Below, in pieces: positions 1 to 10,785 of a stretch of 64,000 bases of DNA. The stretch comes from Aegilops tauschii subsp. strangulata (taxonomy: Eukaryota > Streptophyta > Magnoliopsida > Poales > Poaceae): assembly GCF_002575655.3 (NCBI RefSeq), contig NC_053040.3, positions 153,637,148 to 153,701,147 on the forward strand, read 5' to 3'. A program made the position numbers and the translations under genes. How positions within the stretch are numbered: the stretch's first letter is position 1; every line of letters begins with the position of its first letter. The notes beneath the pieces are model-generated. The model was not told the origin of the DNA. It did no database searches and saw only the letters and a program-made list of their open reading frames with translations.

Positions 1-587
1 GCATAACGGGATAGCTGGGTAAACTGACCATTGTATTCTGTCACTGACATGCCTCTCTGCTTCAGGTCATCAAACTCTCTCTTCTTGATTTTTATGATGC
101 TCCTGGGGATGTGTGCCCCACGGAAGCCTTCCTTGAACTCTTCCCAGGTGATGTTGTGTTCACTGGGATGCATGTGTAGGAAGTTTTCCCACCATGCTGC
201 AGCTGCTCCAGTAAGGTAGTGTGGTGCATAAAGCACCTTCTCATGATCTGAACACTGAGCAATAATCAGTTTCCTTTCAATGTCACGAAGCGAATCATCG
301 GCTTCCAGCGGCCTATCGGTGTGAGCAAAAGTTGAAGGGCGAGTCTTCTGTAACTCAGATAACTTGGAATGTGGTTGATGGGGTTCACGGTGGTTTCCCA
401 TATTGATGACATGATTCATCATCTCTTGGTGCTATTGTTGGCTTTGTTCGAAGAGACGGCAGACTTGAGACAGGGCTGCTTCGCTGTCCTGTTGACTGGA
501 CTGACCCTGAGTGAAATTGTTGCTAGTTTGTGTCCCATAAACCTCTTCTGGCTGATTGGGCATGGAGCGAGTCCATGGACGAGACAT
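1..587 (-). pseudogene. gag N-terminal part of chromovirus E, partial, with internal amber codon
   Basis: The frame starts at the ATG at 587-585 (protein beginning MSRPWTRSMPNQP) and meets a TAG at 434-432. The same frame then continues through a second ATG at 422-420 into the retrotransposon gag domain and is open to base 1. The domain is recognised from residues such as the [14 protein letters not shown] and [13 protein letters not shown] segments shared with the plus-strand copy at 25234. Gag forms the virus-like particle. The amber lies at the same codon as in the other chromovirus copy, so it was probably inherited rather than acquired separately. If translation starts at 422 the gag domain itself is intact as far as visible. 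Confidence 0.75.
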
Positions 588-911
588 TTTTCCAGTCTGG
601 GGTATTATTTTGCAAGACCCATGAGAAAAACTGTGTAGCACAAGGAAAAACTTGCAAGGCAACAATTTAAAAGACCTCTAGGTTTTCAAGGAAACATAAG
701 CGATTTTGCACGGAGAGGAACTGCTTAGCATATATCTTACACGCGAAAAGCAAACACATGATACAGCACTCAGGATGCGCGTACACATTCCTGACATGTT
801 ATTTAGGCTAGCGTACTCCTCCGGAAGGCAGCAAACACACCAATACAAACTAGCGCACAGATAAAACAACACATCATACAAGCAGACATAACGCGCGGCT
901 ATTCGGCGCTC

Positions 912-1718
912 TCAGTCGGAGATGGTGAAGATTTCCTTCCCCTTGCCGATGGCAAGACTTAGCGGTCCAGGAGAATCAACCTCCACCTCCTCTCTAGCTG
1001 GCTCCTGGCGCGTAACGCTGTGCTACGGTGATGGCGCGGGAGCGACAGGTGGTAGAGCGGGTGCGGCAGGCGGTGCAGCTCTGACTGGAGTAGGAGCGAT
1101 GACTCGGTCGAACTCCTCAGTGGTAGGCAGACGGCGAGCAGTGGCCAAAACGGCCGGTGCATAAGAGGCTGAAGACGAGACGAAAGTCAGAGGTGGTGCC
1201 GTGTGGAGAAGCTCCTTCCTGCTGGCAGGACCGCCCCGGACTAAGTCCATGCGGGCAGCCACAAGATCGTCTACGAGGTTGTCGAAAGACTCCTCCAGAG
1301 CCTTGAGATACTCCACAACCATCTCGATGGCTTCATCTCGCTCTCCCCGATGGCAGGCGAATGCATAGTGACTGGTGTATGGCACATGGCATGGGAGGTA
1401 GCGGTAGCGACGAGTCTTCATCGTAGGAAGGATGTCCCGAAGACGAGCTATCGCCTCACGGGCAGCCATCTGCATGGCATGCCTCTCCGTAGGCATGGCC
1501 CTTCCCACAAAACGGAAGTGGCGAGCTGCAGAACGTCCTCCCTTGAATTGCACCATAGCTTGGTGCATAGACACGTCGTCGCTGAGCTTGTGTTGATAGA
1601 GCGTGAACTCCGGGCGAGCTGCTGGCCCGATCGCGAGCTTGGTGATGGAGACGGGGAGCTTGACAAACCCCTCGGGCACGTTCGTGAACACTCGATTCTC
1701 ACAGCTGCTGCCAGCCAT
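912..1718 (-). pseudogene. Extra ORF upstream of gag in chromovirus E (interrupted copy)
   Basis: This starts at the ATG at 1718 and is open for 231 codons to a TAG at 1025-1023. The same frame then continues, still alignable with the 268-residue plus-strand homologue at 23941-24747, to a TGA at 914-912. I count 14 differences in the 231 aligned residues, far fewer than the surrounding LTR divergence would suggest. The protein is neither gag nor pol: a compact N-terminal two thirds with many basic residues, then a Pro/Ala-rich tail. It lies between primer site and gag. I do not recognise the family. A stretch around residues 68-98 (RFVGRAMPTE through AAREAIARLR) faintly recalls the C-terminal half of a double-stranded RNA-binding domain, which is inference only. 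Confidence 0.6.
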
Positions 1719-1863
1719 CTACAAAAGTAGGCAAAAATTCTGAGTAGTCATGTCATAAATTTATGATGACCAACAGAAAATAGCTACAATTGCAAAATGC
1801 TGAAAAGCACAAAAGACGCTAATAACCGATTAGCGATCGCACCTAGTGGCTTCCTACAGTCAG

Positions 1864-1879
1864 CCTGGCTCTGATACCA
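1864..1879 (-). other. Primer-binding site of element E (initiator Met tRNA type)
   Basis: On the minus strand this reads TGGTATCAGAGCCAGG, complementary to the 3' end of plant initiator-methionine tRNA. It lies four bases inside the 5' LTR boundary at 1884, where minus-strand DNA synthesis should be primed. Confidence 0.88.
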
Positions 1880-2470
1880 AGCTTGTCACGACCGGTTTTC
1901 AATAAAATAATTATTGAGAGACCAATCCCTTTTACGGACCAGTAAGGAAGAATTCCTTCTCACTGGTAGACAATATCTTGGTCACAGAAGAAAAATACCA
2001 GGAGTACTGAATAAAATACAAGGTTGAGCGGAGACTGCCCAACAATTTATTACATGCACGCCGATAAAACAAGACGGCGGATAGGGTGGCATAACTACTA
2101 ACTCACGATAATAACGGTGGTGGAAATATCACCGCGAAGCAAGTGATATGACTCCTGAAGACTACAGCTCTTCGAGCGTCGGAGTGAGGCTCAAGGAGAC
2201 TTATTGCGGATGGCGGAAGCGTATATAATACAAGTGACCAATATCCGGGATCGCGCAGGACTGACTAGGACTCCTCTAGGCGTCGGACGCGCTATCAAAC
2301 TCTTCATCCAAGAGATCGCCTTCGTCAACATCTGGCCAAAACAACAAGCCAGGTGAGTACTATGAAAGTACTCGCAAGACAGTTCGGACATAAGATATAA
2401 CAAATTTAAACATGAAGCGTATGAACAAAATAACCAGTGCGTTCAGACATAGAGATAGTACATACTGGGT

Positions 2471-2818
2471 GCCAAACGAGGGTCTGAATGACTCCTCGAG
2501 AGGAAACTGCAAGAATAGTAATACTGGTGCCAAACGAGGGTCTGAATGACTCCTCGAGAGGAAACTGCAAGAATAGTAATACTGGTGCCAAACGAGGGTC
2601 TGAATGACTCCTCGAGAGGAAACTGCAAAAATAATAATACTGGTGCCAAACGAGGGTCTGAATGACTCCTCGAGAGGAAACTGCAAAAATAATAATACTG
2701 GTGCCAAACGAGGGTCTGAATGACTCCTCGAGAGGAAACTGCAAAAATAATAATACCGGTGCCAAACGAGGGTCTGAATGACTCCTCGAGAGGAAACTGC
2801 AAGAATAATAATGCCACA
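2471..2818 (-). repeat. 58-bp tandem repeat, six copies, inside LTR of element E
   Basis: Copies start at 2471, 2529, 2587, 2645, 2703 and 2761, an exact 58-bp period with only a few substitutions between units. Each contains GCCAAACGAGGGTCTGAATG followed by ACTCCTCGAGAGGAAACTGC. The LTRs of element B carry a single unit at the homologous place (about 23081-23140 and 32772-32830), so the array expanded in this lineage. Confidence 0.95.
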
Positions 2819-2986
2819 GCCGGGCGTCGGGGCGACACCACATAAAGGGCTTATAACAGAAGATAAAGGCAGTGCGTGCCACAGTCGGACGTCTGAGCGA
2901 CATCACATAAAGGGCTTATATTTAAAGTAAGAAACAAAAACACGCCACAGTCAGACGTCTGCGCGACGTCACATAAAGGGCTTATA
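2813..2986 (-). repeat. 65-bp tandem repeat, three diverged copies, in LTR of element E
   Basis: Units begin at 2813, 2878 and 2944 with GCCACAG and end with CATAAAGGGCTTATA. They are homologous to the four-copy array in the LTRs of element B (22847 and 32538 onward). Two of the three units keep a GACGTC-type core. Confidence 0.85.
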
Positions 2987-4699
2987 TTGTAGCTCAATAA
3001 TTCAGTATCTCGAGATTATAAATTATTACAAGTACGAGACAAATATAAGGTTAGTCCATCCACAGTAATAACAATTAAACTGGGTTTACCACTTGAGCTG
3101 GTTCACCGGGGACAAGTTTTCCACGCGGATAGATATGGATATACTGATTACACTACTTGATCATGGATACGATGACTTGGAAGAATTTGACTCTGCAGAG
3201 TTTGTACTTGACCACAGCCAACGGATTTCAGTAGTCACGGGGACTAGTTCCGTTTACGGTGTTTTGGAAGAAACACGTCTAACCAGTACACACCCATTCA
3301 ACATTCCGAAGCCAGGGATCACCCTCGGAACGTTCAAGAAAATCCTTGAGACGGGGAGGCTACAACCTCGCGTAGCATGGGAACAAATTTCTATACGCGC
3401 GCTCTAAGGGGGTGCCCACCTCTCGGTCCCAACCGGAAACACCCATGCCCCCTGACCGGATGACTGGCTTTAATCCTGGGCCAAGGAACCATCATCCCGG
3501 CCCCTCTGTTTGGTGTGTACACGGAAAGAGATACCAACTTACTAAACTGCACCCTGGCAAATGAAACATGTGGCAGCACGGAGGGGAAAAGAACGATAAC
3601 GTGACTCCGTCCACGTTAACGTCAGAATTCGTCGGATGACGCAAGGTTGGTATGCTACAACAGTACCACCTTGCTGCCCTTCATGTCACCACATGATTAG
3701 GCCATCTCTCACCAGAGATCATCGCGACTTTGGAAAAAGCGGGTAGTTGCCTCACAAGCAACGAGGTACTCACTGACACTCATATGCCACGCACAAACTG
3801 TCATGCAAACATGCAAAACACCTATCATATCCAAGGTTCAAACATGCTTGCCTGGTTCGGAGAAGTCGGAGTCTAGCTCGGCGAAGTTCGCGGCTCCGTC
3901 ACCTCTTCCGGAACCTACGGCATAACGAAAACGGGCACTAACGTGAAAACCAATGCGTGCATAAAAATTTCTCCAAAAATTTTCCAAGTAAATCCCATAA
4001 AAAACTAGACAAAATTTTAAGACTGTCAGAAAAAGAATCACTCAAATATTCCTTTTTATTAAAAAGTTATAAAGGTTTCTGTCCAGGGACTCATCTGTAA
4101 TGAAACAGAAAAGTTCCAGGGTTTAAACTGAGAAAACAGAAAACGCTTCGGAAAGAAATGCGCCAGCTAAAAAGGGAAAACGTATTTTGCCCGAAGGCGC
4201 CAACAGAAAACGGTTCGAGGGAGAATAGAACAGAGGCTGACATGGGGGTCCACATGTCAGGTTCAAAAAGCTCGCCGGCGCCTGAAGACTGTGGTGGACG
4301 CCGGCGTCGAACCACGGCGAGTCAGGAAGATCGGAGGGTACCAAGAGCTTCAGCATGTCCTTCCGCGTCGGTGGGTGGTGGACTCGACCGACGGAGAGCA
4401 CCACGACGACGGCGACACTTTCTCCGGCGGACGGCGGTTCAGGTGATGGTGGGGAACTCTGGTGGTGAGCTGCAAACCTCGAATTGAAGCGCGGGTCAGA
4501 AGAGTGGATGCATAGGGAAGCTACTGGCAAGAGATGGGAGGCGGAGGTGCACGCATGGGGGCGAATCAAGCTGGATCCCGTGGCGGGTCGCGGCGGCCGG
4601 AGTCGAGGAAGGAGACCTCCTCGGGGCTCTTCCAGTGGCTAGGCGTGCTCTAGGTGGAGTGCAGAGGTGGTGTGGGTTCGAGTTGAAGCTCGGGGCCTC

Positions 4700-4707
4700 T
4701 ATTTATA
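4700..4707 (-). promoter_or_regulatory. TATA box of LTR promoter, element E
   Basis: The minus strand reads TATAAATA in the context CCGCC-TATAAATA-GAGGCC, conserved at the same LTR position in element B (21108-21115). It sits just downstream of the GC-rich block and is the best candidate for the U3/R promoter; the start should lie about 30 bp downstream. Confidence 0.7.
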
Positions 4708-6222
4708 GGCGGATCGAGGGGGTGGCCGTGAACGGAGAATCTCCGGCGAGCGATTACGGCGAGGTAGTGGTTGAGCAGGTGGTTTGAGTGGCCAGGCAGC
4801 ATTAGTGAGGTTTACTGGTGCCGTTCCACTGCTAAACTGAGTTGGTCTTGGCGTAATGGCGTCGGTCCACGGTGGGGTGGCCGCACGGGCACGTCGGCGG
4901 CAGAGAGCGCGCTCCGCGCCCAACAGTTCACAACGAGGGTGGCAGCGCGTTCTGGGGAGTGGAAGGCCACGCGGCGAGCTCCGGTGGCTTGGGCGGCGCT
5001 GGGTGGCGCCGTCGGCGCCGCGCCTCTCTCTGGCGGCCGCAAAGCCGCCGCTGGCGTCGGTCACGGGGCGGCGCACCTCCTCCTGCTCGTCGCCGACGTC
5101 CGCAAGCGTCCAGGCGCTCGTGCGGTGCAGGAACAAGGGGGAGGGGACGGGGAGCAAGGCGACATCGAGGCACTGTCGAGATCGACAACAAGTTCTGAAG
5201 AAAATGAGAGTGTACTGAAACTGTTTCTGAACTTTACTGAACTTGACATTGACAATGCACTGCAGGTGTTTGACAGAATGATTTGGCAATGAGAAAAAAT
5301 TTCCTGGGGCTGGGACTTGGTGAGGTGACCACTCAATGTACCCAGAGGCTGCCTGATTTTACTTGGAATATTTGGAGAAGGATTTGAATGAATTTCACCA
5401 AATTTGACAAAACTGGTCCAAACTTGCAGCAAGTGTAGTTTGAAAATTTTGAACTGAAGACCAGTGGATCTTCATGGATCTTGGTTGAGGGTTCAAAGGA
5501 CTAGGAAGGGGGTTTGGTTTGGGGGCAAAAATCAAAGCAGAGATGGTAGCTCCTTTGTAAATCTCCAAGGGCTAGAATAGAAGACAGAAATTTATTTGAT
5601 AAGATTTAAATGGAAAATAATTATATGGAGAGGTACAACTTGCTGGATTTGATGCAAAACATGATCCAAAGATGAGGGAAGGTTTAGGAGAGTGGATTTG
5701 CACTAAGGCCATGGCAAGAGGGAATTGTCGAAAGTGGTAAAGGATCATTCCAAAAGCCATAGTGCAAATTTCAAAGAGATTTTCAAAAGGCATTTTTCTC
5801 AAGTGAAAAGTATTTTGTCTTGAGTCAAAATAAAAAGGCAAGGACCTCCAAGACCAAAAGCAAGTCTTGGGTGAATCCAAAATAATAATAAAACTCTTGC
5901 AAAAAAAATATATTGAAAGGGAGGTTTCTTTGGAAGAAAAAATTTAAATCACCTCCCTCAAGTCAAATAAAATCTTTTGAAAAATCCAAATAAAATTTTG
6001 GGTGTCACAGAGCACCTCCTTTGAAGGACCCAAAACTGGGATAAAGAGTGCTCAGGTTTATCCCGAACACCTCCGTACTTCTTACGTGGGGGCAGAAGCC
6101 GACGACTGGCCAACTCTCAGGTTTAACATATAAAACAGCCTCACCGGAGGGTAAACTTTTATATAACAGGCAATAAATAAATGACCTTGTTCAAACATTA
6201 CAAAGGACAACATGATTGGCAT

Positions 6223-9200
6223 TCATGGAAATATAATGTCCTTGGTGCATAGCTCCGCTGCAAGGTAGGATCCTTTTAGGACACTTTCATAATATAATTC
6301 GGGCTTGCGGTGCTCCTTCCCCTCTGGCGGCCCTTCGGTCCTCAGCTTCTCAGCATCCATCTTCCCCCGGTGCACCTTTGCGCGGGCGAAGGCCATTCGC
6401 GCACCTTCTATGCAGACCGACCGCTTGATGACGTCAAGTCGAGGGCAAGCGCTTACAAGCTGCTTCACGAGCCCGAAGTAGCTGCTTGGAATCGGCTCGG
6501 CAGGCCATAGCCGGATAACCAAATCTTTCATGGCTAGTTCCGCCACCTTATGTAGTTCGATCAGCTATTTCAGTTGATCGGCAAAAGGCACCGGATAATT
6601 CGGTGCCAAATACTGCGACCAGAAGAGCTTATTCGTAGTGTTCCTTTCTTCGGCCCGGTAGAATTGGGCGGCATCTAATATGCTGCGGGGCAGCTCGGCA
6701 AATACCCCTGAGAAATCCGAATTCAAAATTAGAAACATAATTTTCCCCTCAAATACTTGCTTTACATGGAAAAAGCCTTACCCGCCGCGATCTTTCTCGC
6801 CTCTTGGATCCCCTGCAGGGCGCTTTGGGTTTCCCCCCGGGCATCGTTCGTGGCCTGATGCGCCTCGGTGAGTTCGGATTCTTTCTCCCTTAAACTCTGC
6901 TCCAAGGTCTCGCATTTCCTCACGGCCTCTTGCAGCTCCTGCTCAGCTTTAATAACCCTGGCCTCGTGCTTCTCAAGAAAAGCCTGCTCTGTGGCTACCT
7001 TTTTCTCGGCCTCGGCCACAGCCTTCTTAAGAGCCTCGACTTCGGTCACCATCCCTAGCGCAAATCATGAAGCTTATTTCATCATACTGAAAGTTCATTC
7101 GCAATAAACGCGAACAAGACTTGTGCATACCTTGTTTACCCCCCAACTGCATTTTCAACTGGCCAAGTTCTTCTTTGGCCCGCTCCAGATTTTGATTCAG
7201 TCCGGAGATCTCTGCAGTATGAGCGGCAGCAGCCACTACAGACGCCTGCTTATACAGAAGAGAAATAGATGTCATTCCATGAGTCTTCCTGCGAACATAA
7301 ATTTGATCCTCTGTCTGGTTCTTTCCTTTCACCGAACAGTGTATCAGGGGCTACTATCCATACCATGACACTCTTCAAAAAACATACCTCAAAACCTTTT
7401 ATAAGGCTGATACAGGCTCCATTTAGTCCACTCTCAGCAGACTGAATCTTCTCAATCACCGCACCCATAAGGGCATGGTGTTCATCGACGATGGAGGCAC
7501 TCTTCAGCGCCACCAACAAAGCATCCGACACCTCTGGTTGGACAGAGGTTGCCGGTATACCGCCTCCAGCTGGGAGAGGCTGCTGCCTGATTCTGGAGCC
7601 GTATTGGTCTCCGAAACCTCACCCGGCTGGGAGCCGAATTCAAGATGGCCCCCGCCGTCAGCTCCCATGGGAATTTTCTCCCCCATGTGTTCGGTCCCTA
7701 AAGTTTGACTTCCAGGCGCCGCCTTCACGGTCTTTTCCTCTCCTCCTTGGCCGGGGTCCTTCTGGGATGAAGCCTCGGTGTTATGCACCTGTTTGGAGGA
7801 AGGGGCCTTTGGGGGCGTCCCGCTCTCCATAGCATCCGAGCTCAGCGAATCCTCTGATGAGGATTGTTTGGTACGGGACCTCGCCGGACTACAAAAAATA
7901 TGGCTTAGGTTAAAATACTATGCCATGATGAGTCTAGACAAATAAACGTACTCGGATTTTATATACTCACGAGTTCACCAAGGGCTAGGCCCTGGGATCC
8001 CACGCCGGCCGCTGTCGGCGGTGGCAGTGGGCTCCTCCGGAAGAGGATCCTTTCCCCTTTTGGGCGGCTCGGCCTCCAAGTGTACGGAGGTCGTCCTCTT
8101 CTTTCTTCCCCCTGTAGGGGATTCATCTTCCTCCTCCTCGTCCTCTTCGGAGGCGGAACGGGCATCAGAGCCTTCAGATATTGTGTCCGAAGTGCCGCGG
8201 CGACGAAGGCCGCCCCGGGTCTTTTTGGCCTCCTTCTCGGCCGACTTCTTCGGCACCTTGTAAGGCGCCGGGACCAGCATCTTCGTCAGAAGTGGGACGG
8301 CCGGTTCTTCGGACAGCGGGGCCGGACAATGGATCCACTCCACCTTCTTCGTCCAGCCCTGGGAGAGGTGTATAAAACACGTTAAGCGCTTCCTTTGGGT
8401 TGCGTGGATAAAAAGTATGATGACTTACTGAACTTGCGGGGCGGGACAGTTGGTACCCGCGGTCCTCGGCGAAGTCCGGCCATGATTTGCCGGACTTGAA
8501 AAGCACCTTCCAGATGTCCTTGTGCGAGGAGCCGAAAAGCTCTCGCAAGGTTTGGTGCCTGGTCGGATCGAATTCCCATAGATTGCAAGTCCGGTGTTGA
8601 CAAGGCAGGATCCGGCGAACTAACATCAGCTGGAAAACATTGACAAGTTCAATGTTCTTGTCTCTCATATCTTTAACGCGCGTCTGGAGCACCGACAGTT
8701 CATCGGACGAGGACCAGTCCAGGCCCTTCTTGACCCAGGATGTAAGCCGCAGGGGGGCGCCGGATCGTAACTCGGGAATAGCGGCCCATTCCGTGCCGCG
8801 CGGCTCAGTGATATAAAACCACTGTTGTTGCCACTCCTTGACAGAATCGTTAAAGGTTCCTGTTGGCCATATGACATTGGGCATCTTGCTCACCATAGCG
8901 CCCCCGCACTCGGCGTGCTCGCCGCCCACCACCTTGGGCTTCACATTAAAAATCTTCAGCCATAAGCTGAAGTGCGGCGAGATGCGGAGAAAAGCCTCGC
9001 ACACAACAATGAATGTCGAGATGTTGAGGAAGGAATTAGGGGACAGGTCGTGAAGATCGATCCCATAGTAATACATGATGTCGCGAACGAATGGGTGGAG
9101 GGGAAACCCTAGCCCGCGGACAAAGTGAGGGAGGAATACAACCCTCTCGTGGGGTTCCGGAGTAGGGACGATCTGTCCCGCCGTCGGGAGACGGTGGCTG

Positions 9201-9298
9201 ATTTTCTTGGCCAGGTACCCGGCCTCCCGAAGCTTTTTGATATCCTTCTCTCGGACGGTAGAGGCCATCCATTTGCCTCCTGCTCCGGATCCGGACAT
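6223..9298 (-). pseudogene. Antisense extra gene of Tat-like element F (putative gypsy-type transposon family), multi-exon
   Basis: The first exon starts at the ATG at 9298 and encodes a 'putative gypsy type transposon' (PF04195-like) domain, including PHFVRGLGFPLHPFVRDIMYY. It ends at a strong donor (GTAAGT at 8428), and the next exon resumes at 8358 after a 70-base intron with a frame that joins cleanly. Later blocks at about 8358-7968, 7886-7504, 7531-7389, 7255-7138, 7052-6786 and 6546-6223 supply an acidic Glu/Asp-rich linker, Ser/Pro-rich sequence, heptad-type coiled coil (EAEKKVATEQAFLEKHEARV region) and a C-terminal block ending at 6223. A homologue lies in element C at 35873-47175. 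Function is unknown. Whether all blocks still splice into one frame cannot be shown by eye. Confidence 0.6.
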
Positions 9299-9851
9299 CT
9301 TCGGAAGGCCTTTTGTGGACAGAGAAGATGAACGCTTGGGCGCTGGAGCTTGGGCGGAGGGGAATGAATCGGGAAGTAGAAAGTGTGGGTGCGAAAGGGA
9401 GTCCTTATCCCCTTATAAAGGCAGCAGGGATTCTGCGCCTCCCCACTTTCCTGGTAAAACCGCTTATTCCCCAAGCGCCGTAATTAATGGCACGGTTGGG
9501 TTACCCACACCCATGTTGATGAGAATCCCGTGATAAGGGGACACGATCTGTGCTTCGACAAGACGTGCCAAGAAAACCGCCTCGCAATATGTGCAGTGGC
9601 TGGTTGAGAAAAACGGTTCGAATAATGACCGGGCCGTAGTATGATGTCATACTGCAGAATGTGTCAGTAGATTAGATTTGTGGAAATATTATTCTCTCTA
9701 CGGTGGTATGTGGAATTTGTTTTGCAGAGCCGGACACTATCCTTGTGTTCAGAATCTTCTATGGAGTATTCGGAGGAGGAACCCGCCTTGCAATGCCGAA
9801 GACAATCTGCGCGCCGGACTCATCGTCATTGAAGCCTAGTTCAGGGGCTAC

Positions 9852-10303
9852 TGAGGGAGTCCTGGATTAGGGGGTCCTCGGACAGCCGGACTGTTGGACT
9901 ATGAAGATACAAGATTGAAGACTTCCACTCGTGTCCGGATGGGACTCTCCTTGGCGTGGAAGGCAAGCTTGGCAATACGGATATGTAGATCTCCTCCCTT
10001 GTAACCGACTCTGTGTAACCCTAGCCCCCTCCGGTGTCTATATAAACCGGAGGGTTTAGTCCGTAGGACAACAACAATCATACCATAGGCTAGCTTCTAG
10101 GGTTTAGCCTCTACGATCTTGTGGTAGATCAACTCTTGTAATACTCATATCATCAAGATCAATCAAGCAGGAAGTAGGGTATTACCTCCATCGAGAGGGC
10201 CCGAACCTGGGTAAACATCGTGTCCCCCGCCTCCTGTTACCATCCGCCTTAGACGCACAGTTCGGGACCCCCTACCCAAGATCCGCCGGTTTTGACACCG
10301 ACA
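9852..10303 (+). repeat. 3' LTR of Tat-like element F, 452 bp
   Basis: Starts TGAGGGAGTCCTGG and ends TTTTGACACCGACA. It is the same LTR as the 35077-35546 and 53165-53633 copies of element C, in the opposite orientation. A TATATAA-type box occurs near 10039, inside the CCGG-rich segment preceding GGAGGGTTTAGT. Confidence 0.88.
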
Positions 10304-10424
10304 CCCCACTCCTCTTCACCTTATCTCCTATTTCTCGAGATATCATTAGTTTTTACACATGGGATAACTCCCGCATGGGTCAATCACAACGAGTGTTTTT
10401 ATAATAAAAATGCATCTTGATGTT

Positions 10425-10449
10425 CCGTGCAATGCACGGATCTTGCTAG
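10425..10449 (+). mobile_element. Helitron-like 3' terminus (hairpin plus CTAG/T)
   Basis: A perfect 6-bp stem, CCGTGC-AAT-GCACGG (10425-10439), is followed by six bases and then CTAG, with T as the next base. That is the Helitron 3' signature: a short GC hairpin shortly before CTRR, inserted between A and T. No matching 5' TC end was identified, so only the terminus is annotated. The body probably occupies part of 10304-10424. Confidence 0.5.
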
Positions 10450-10758
10450 TACTCCTACAGAAGACTAAGTTGGTGATGATGGTGTGTCTGTCATCCGTCG
10501 TTTGTGACCATTAGATCTACATCTAACGACTGTGAGGTAAGTTGTTGCCTTTTCTCACCAACATCCCACTTGTCTACCAATTTGCAGAAAAACCCATAAT
10601 TAGTATCTTAAAACCAACCACATCCCTCCCTGACCTCACCAAAACAGCCCAAGGAATATATTCAAATTGAAACATAATATATCTCTAGTGATATATGTAT
10701 ATCAAAATTAGAGTGTTTTGTATCAAGTTTGTGAATAAGTATTATTCTAATTATGAAT

Positions 10759-10785
10759 CGTTGCAACGCACATGAACATTGCTAG
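10759..10785 (+). mobile_element. Second Helitron-like 3' terminus
   Basis: The palindrome CGTTGCAACG (10759-10768) is followed 13 bases later by CTAG (10782-10785) and T. The preceding 330 bases are AT-rich without ORFs. The pair of ends 336 bp apart suggests two related non-autonomous Helitron fragments. The 5' boundary is not resolved. Confidence 0.4.

Larger units (their letters stand above)
1..6009 (-). mobile_element. Tekay-like chromovirus LTR retrotransposon (element E), 5' part only
   Basis: Read on the minus strand, this holds a complete 5' LTR (6009 to 1884), a Met-initiator-type primer site, an extra ORF and the start of gag, then runs off the window edge. Its layout and proteins match the complete plus-strand element at 19813-33466, but the LTRs differ by many substitutions and by tandem-repeat number, so E is a different subfamily or an older copy. 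It interrupts a Tat-like element whose sequence resumes at 6010. The five bases beyond the LTR (GAGCA, 6010-6014) should be the target duplication, but the partner lies outside the window. Confidence 0.9.
1884..6009 (-). repeat. 5' LTR of chromovirus E, 4126 bp
   Basis: The LTR begins with TGTGACACCC (minus strand from 6009) and ends with GTCGTGACA at 1884, the same termini as the LTRs of element B. It contains a TATA box, a GC-rich block of about 1 kb (roughly 4250-5200), three copies of a 65-bp repeat and six copies of a 58-bp repeat. Numerous short open frames in the GC-rich block have no conserved product and are treated as chance. Confidence 0.9.
6010..10303 (+). mobile_element. Tat-lineage gypsy retrotransposon (element F), 3' part
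   Basis: The region between the end of chromovirus E and the LTR at 9852-10303 carries a minus-strand gene of the type found antisense downstream of pol in grass Tat-lineage elements. The LTR reads TGAGGGAGTCC...GACACCGACA on the plus strand, so the element is plus-oriented and its pol and 5' LTR lie left of E, outside the window. A purine-rich tract, AGTTCAGGGGCTAC, abuts the LTR at 9838-9851. Terminal sequences resemble the Triticeae Fatima group; the family name is from memory and tentative. Confidence 0.8.

Noticed and set aside
2360..2906. Open frames of 115-166 codons with repeating FLQFPLEESFRPSFGT segments
   Set aside because: They are translations of the 58-bp tandem array; 58 is not a multiple of three, so all three frames cycle through the same peptides.
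4699..5292. Overlapping open frames of 108-196 codons on both strands in the LTR of element E
   Set aside because: Several frames are open at once over the same GC-rich DNA, the usual sign of composition rather than coding.
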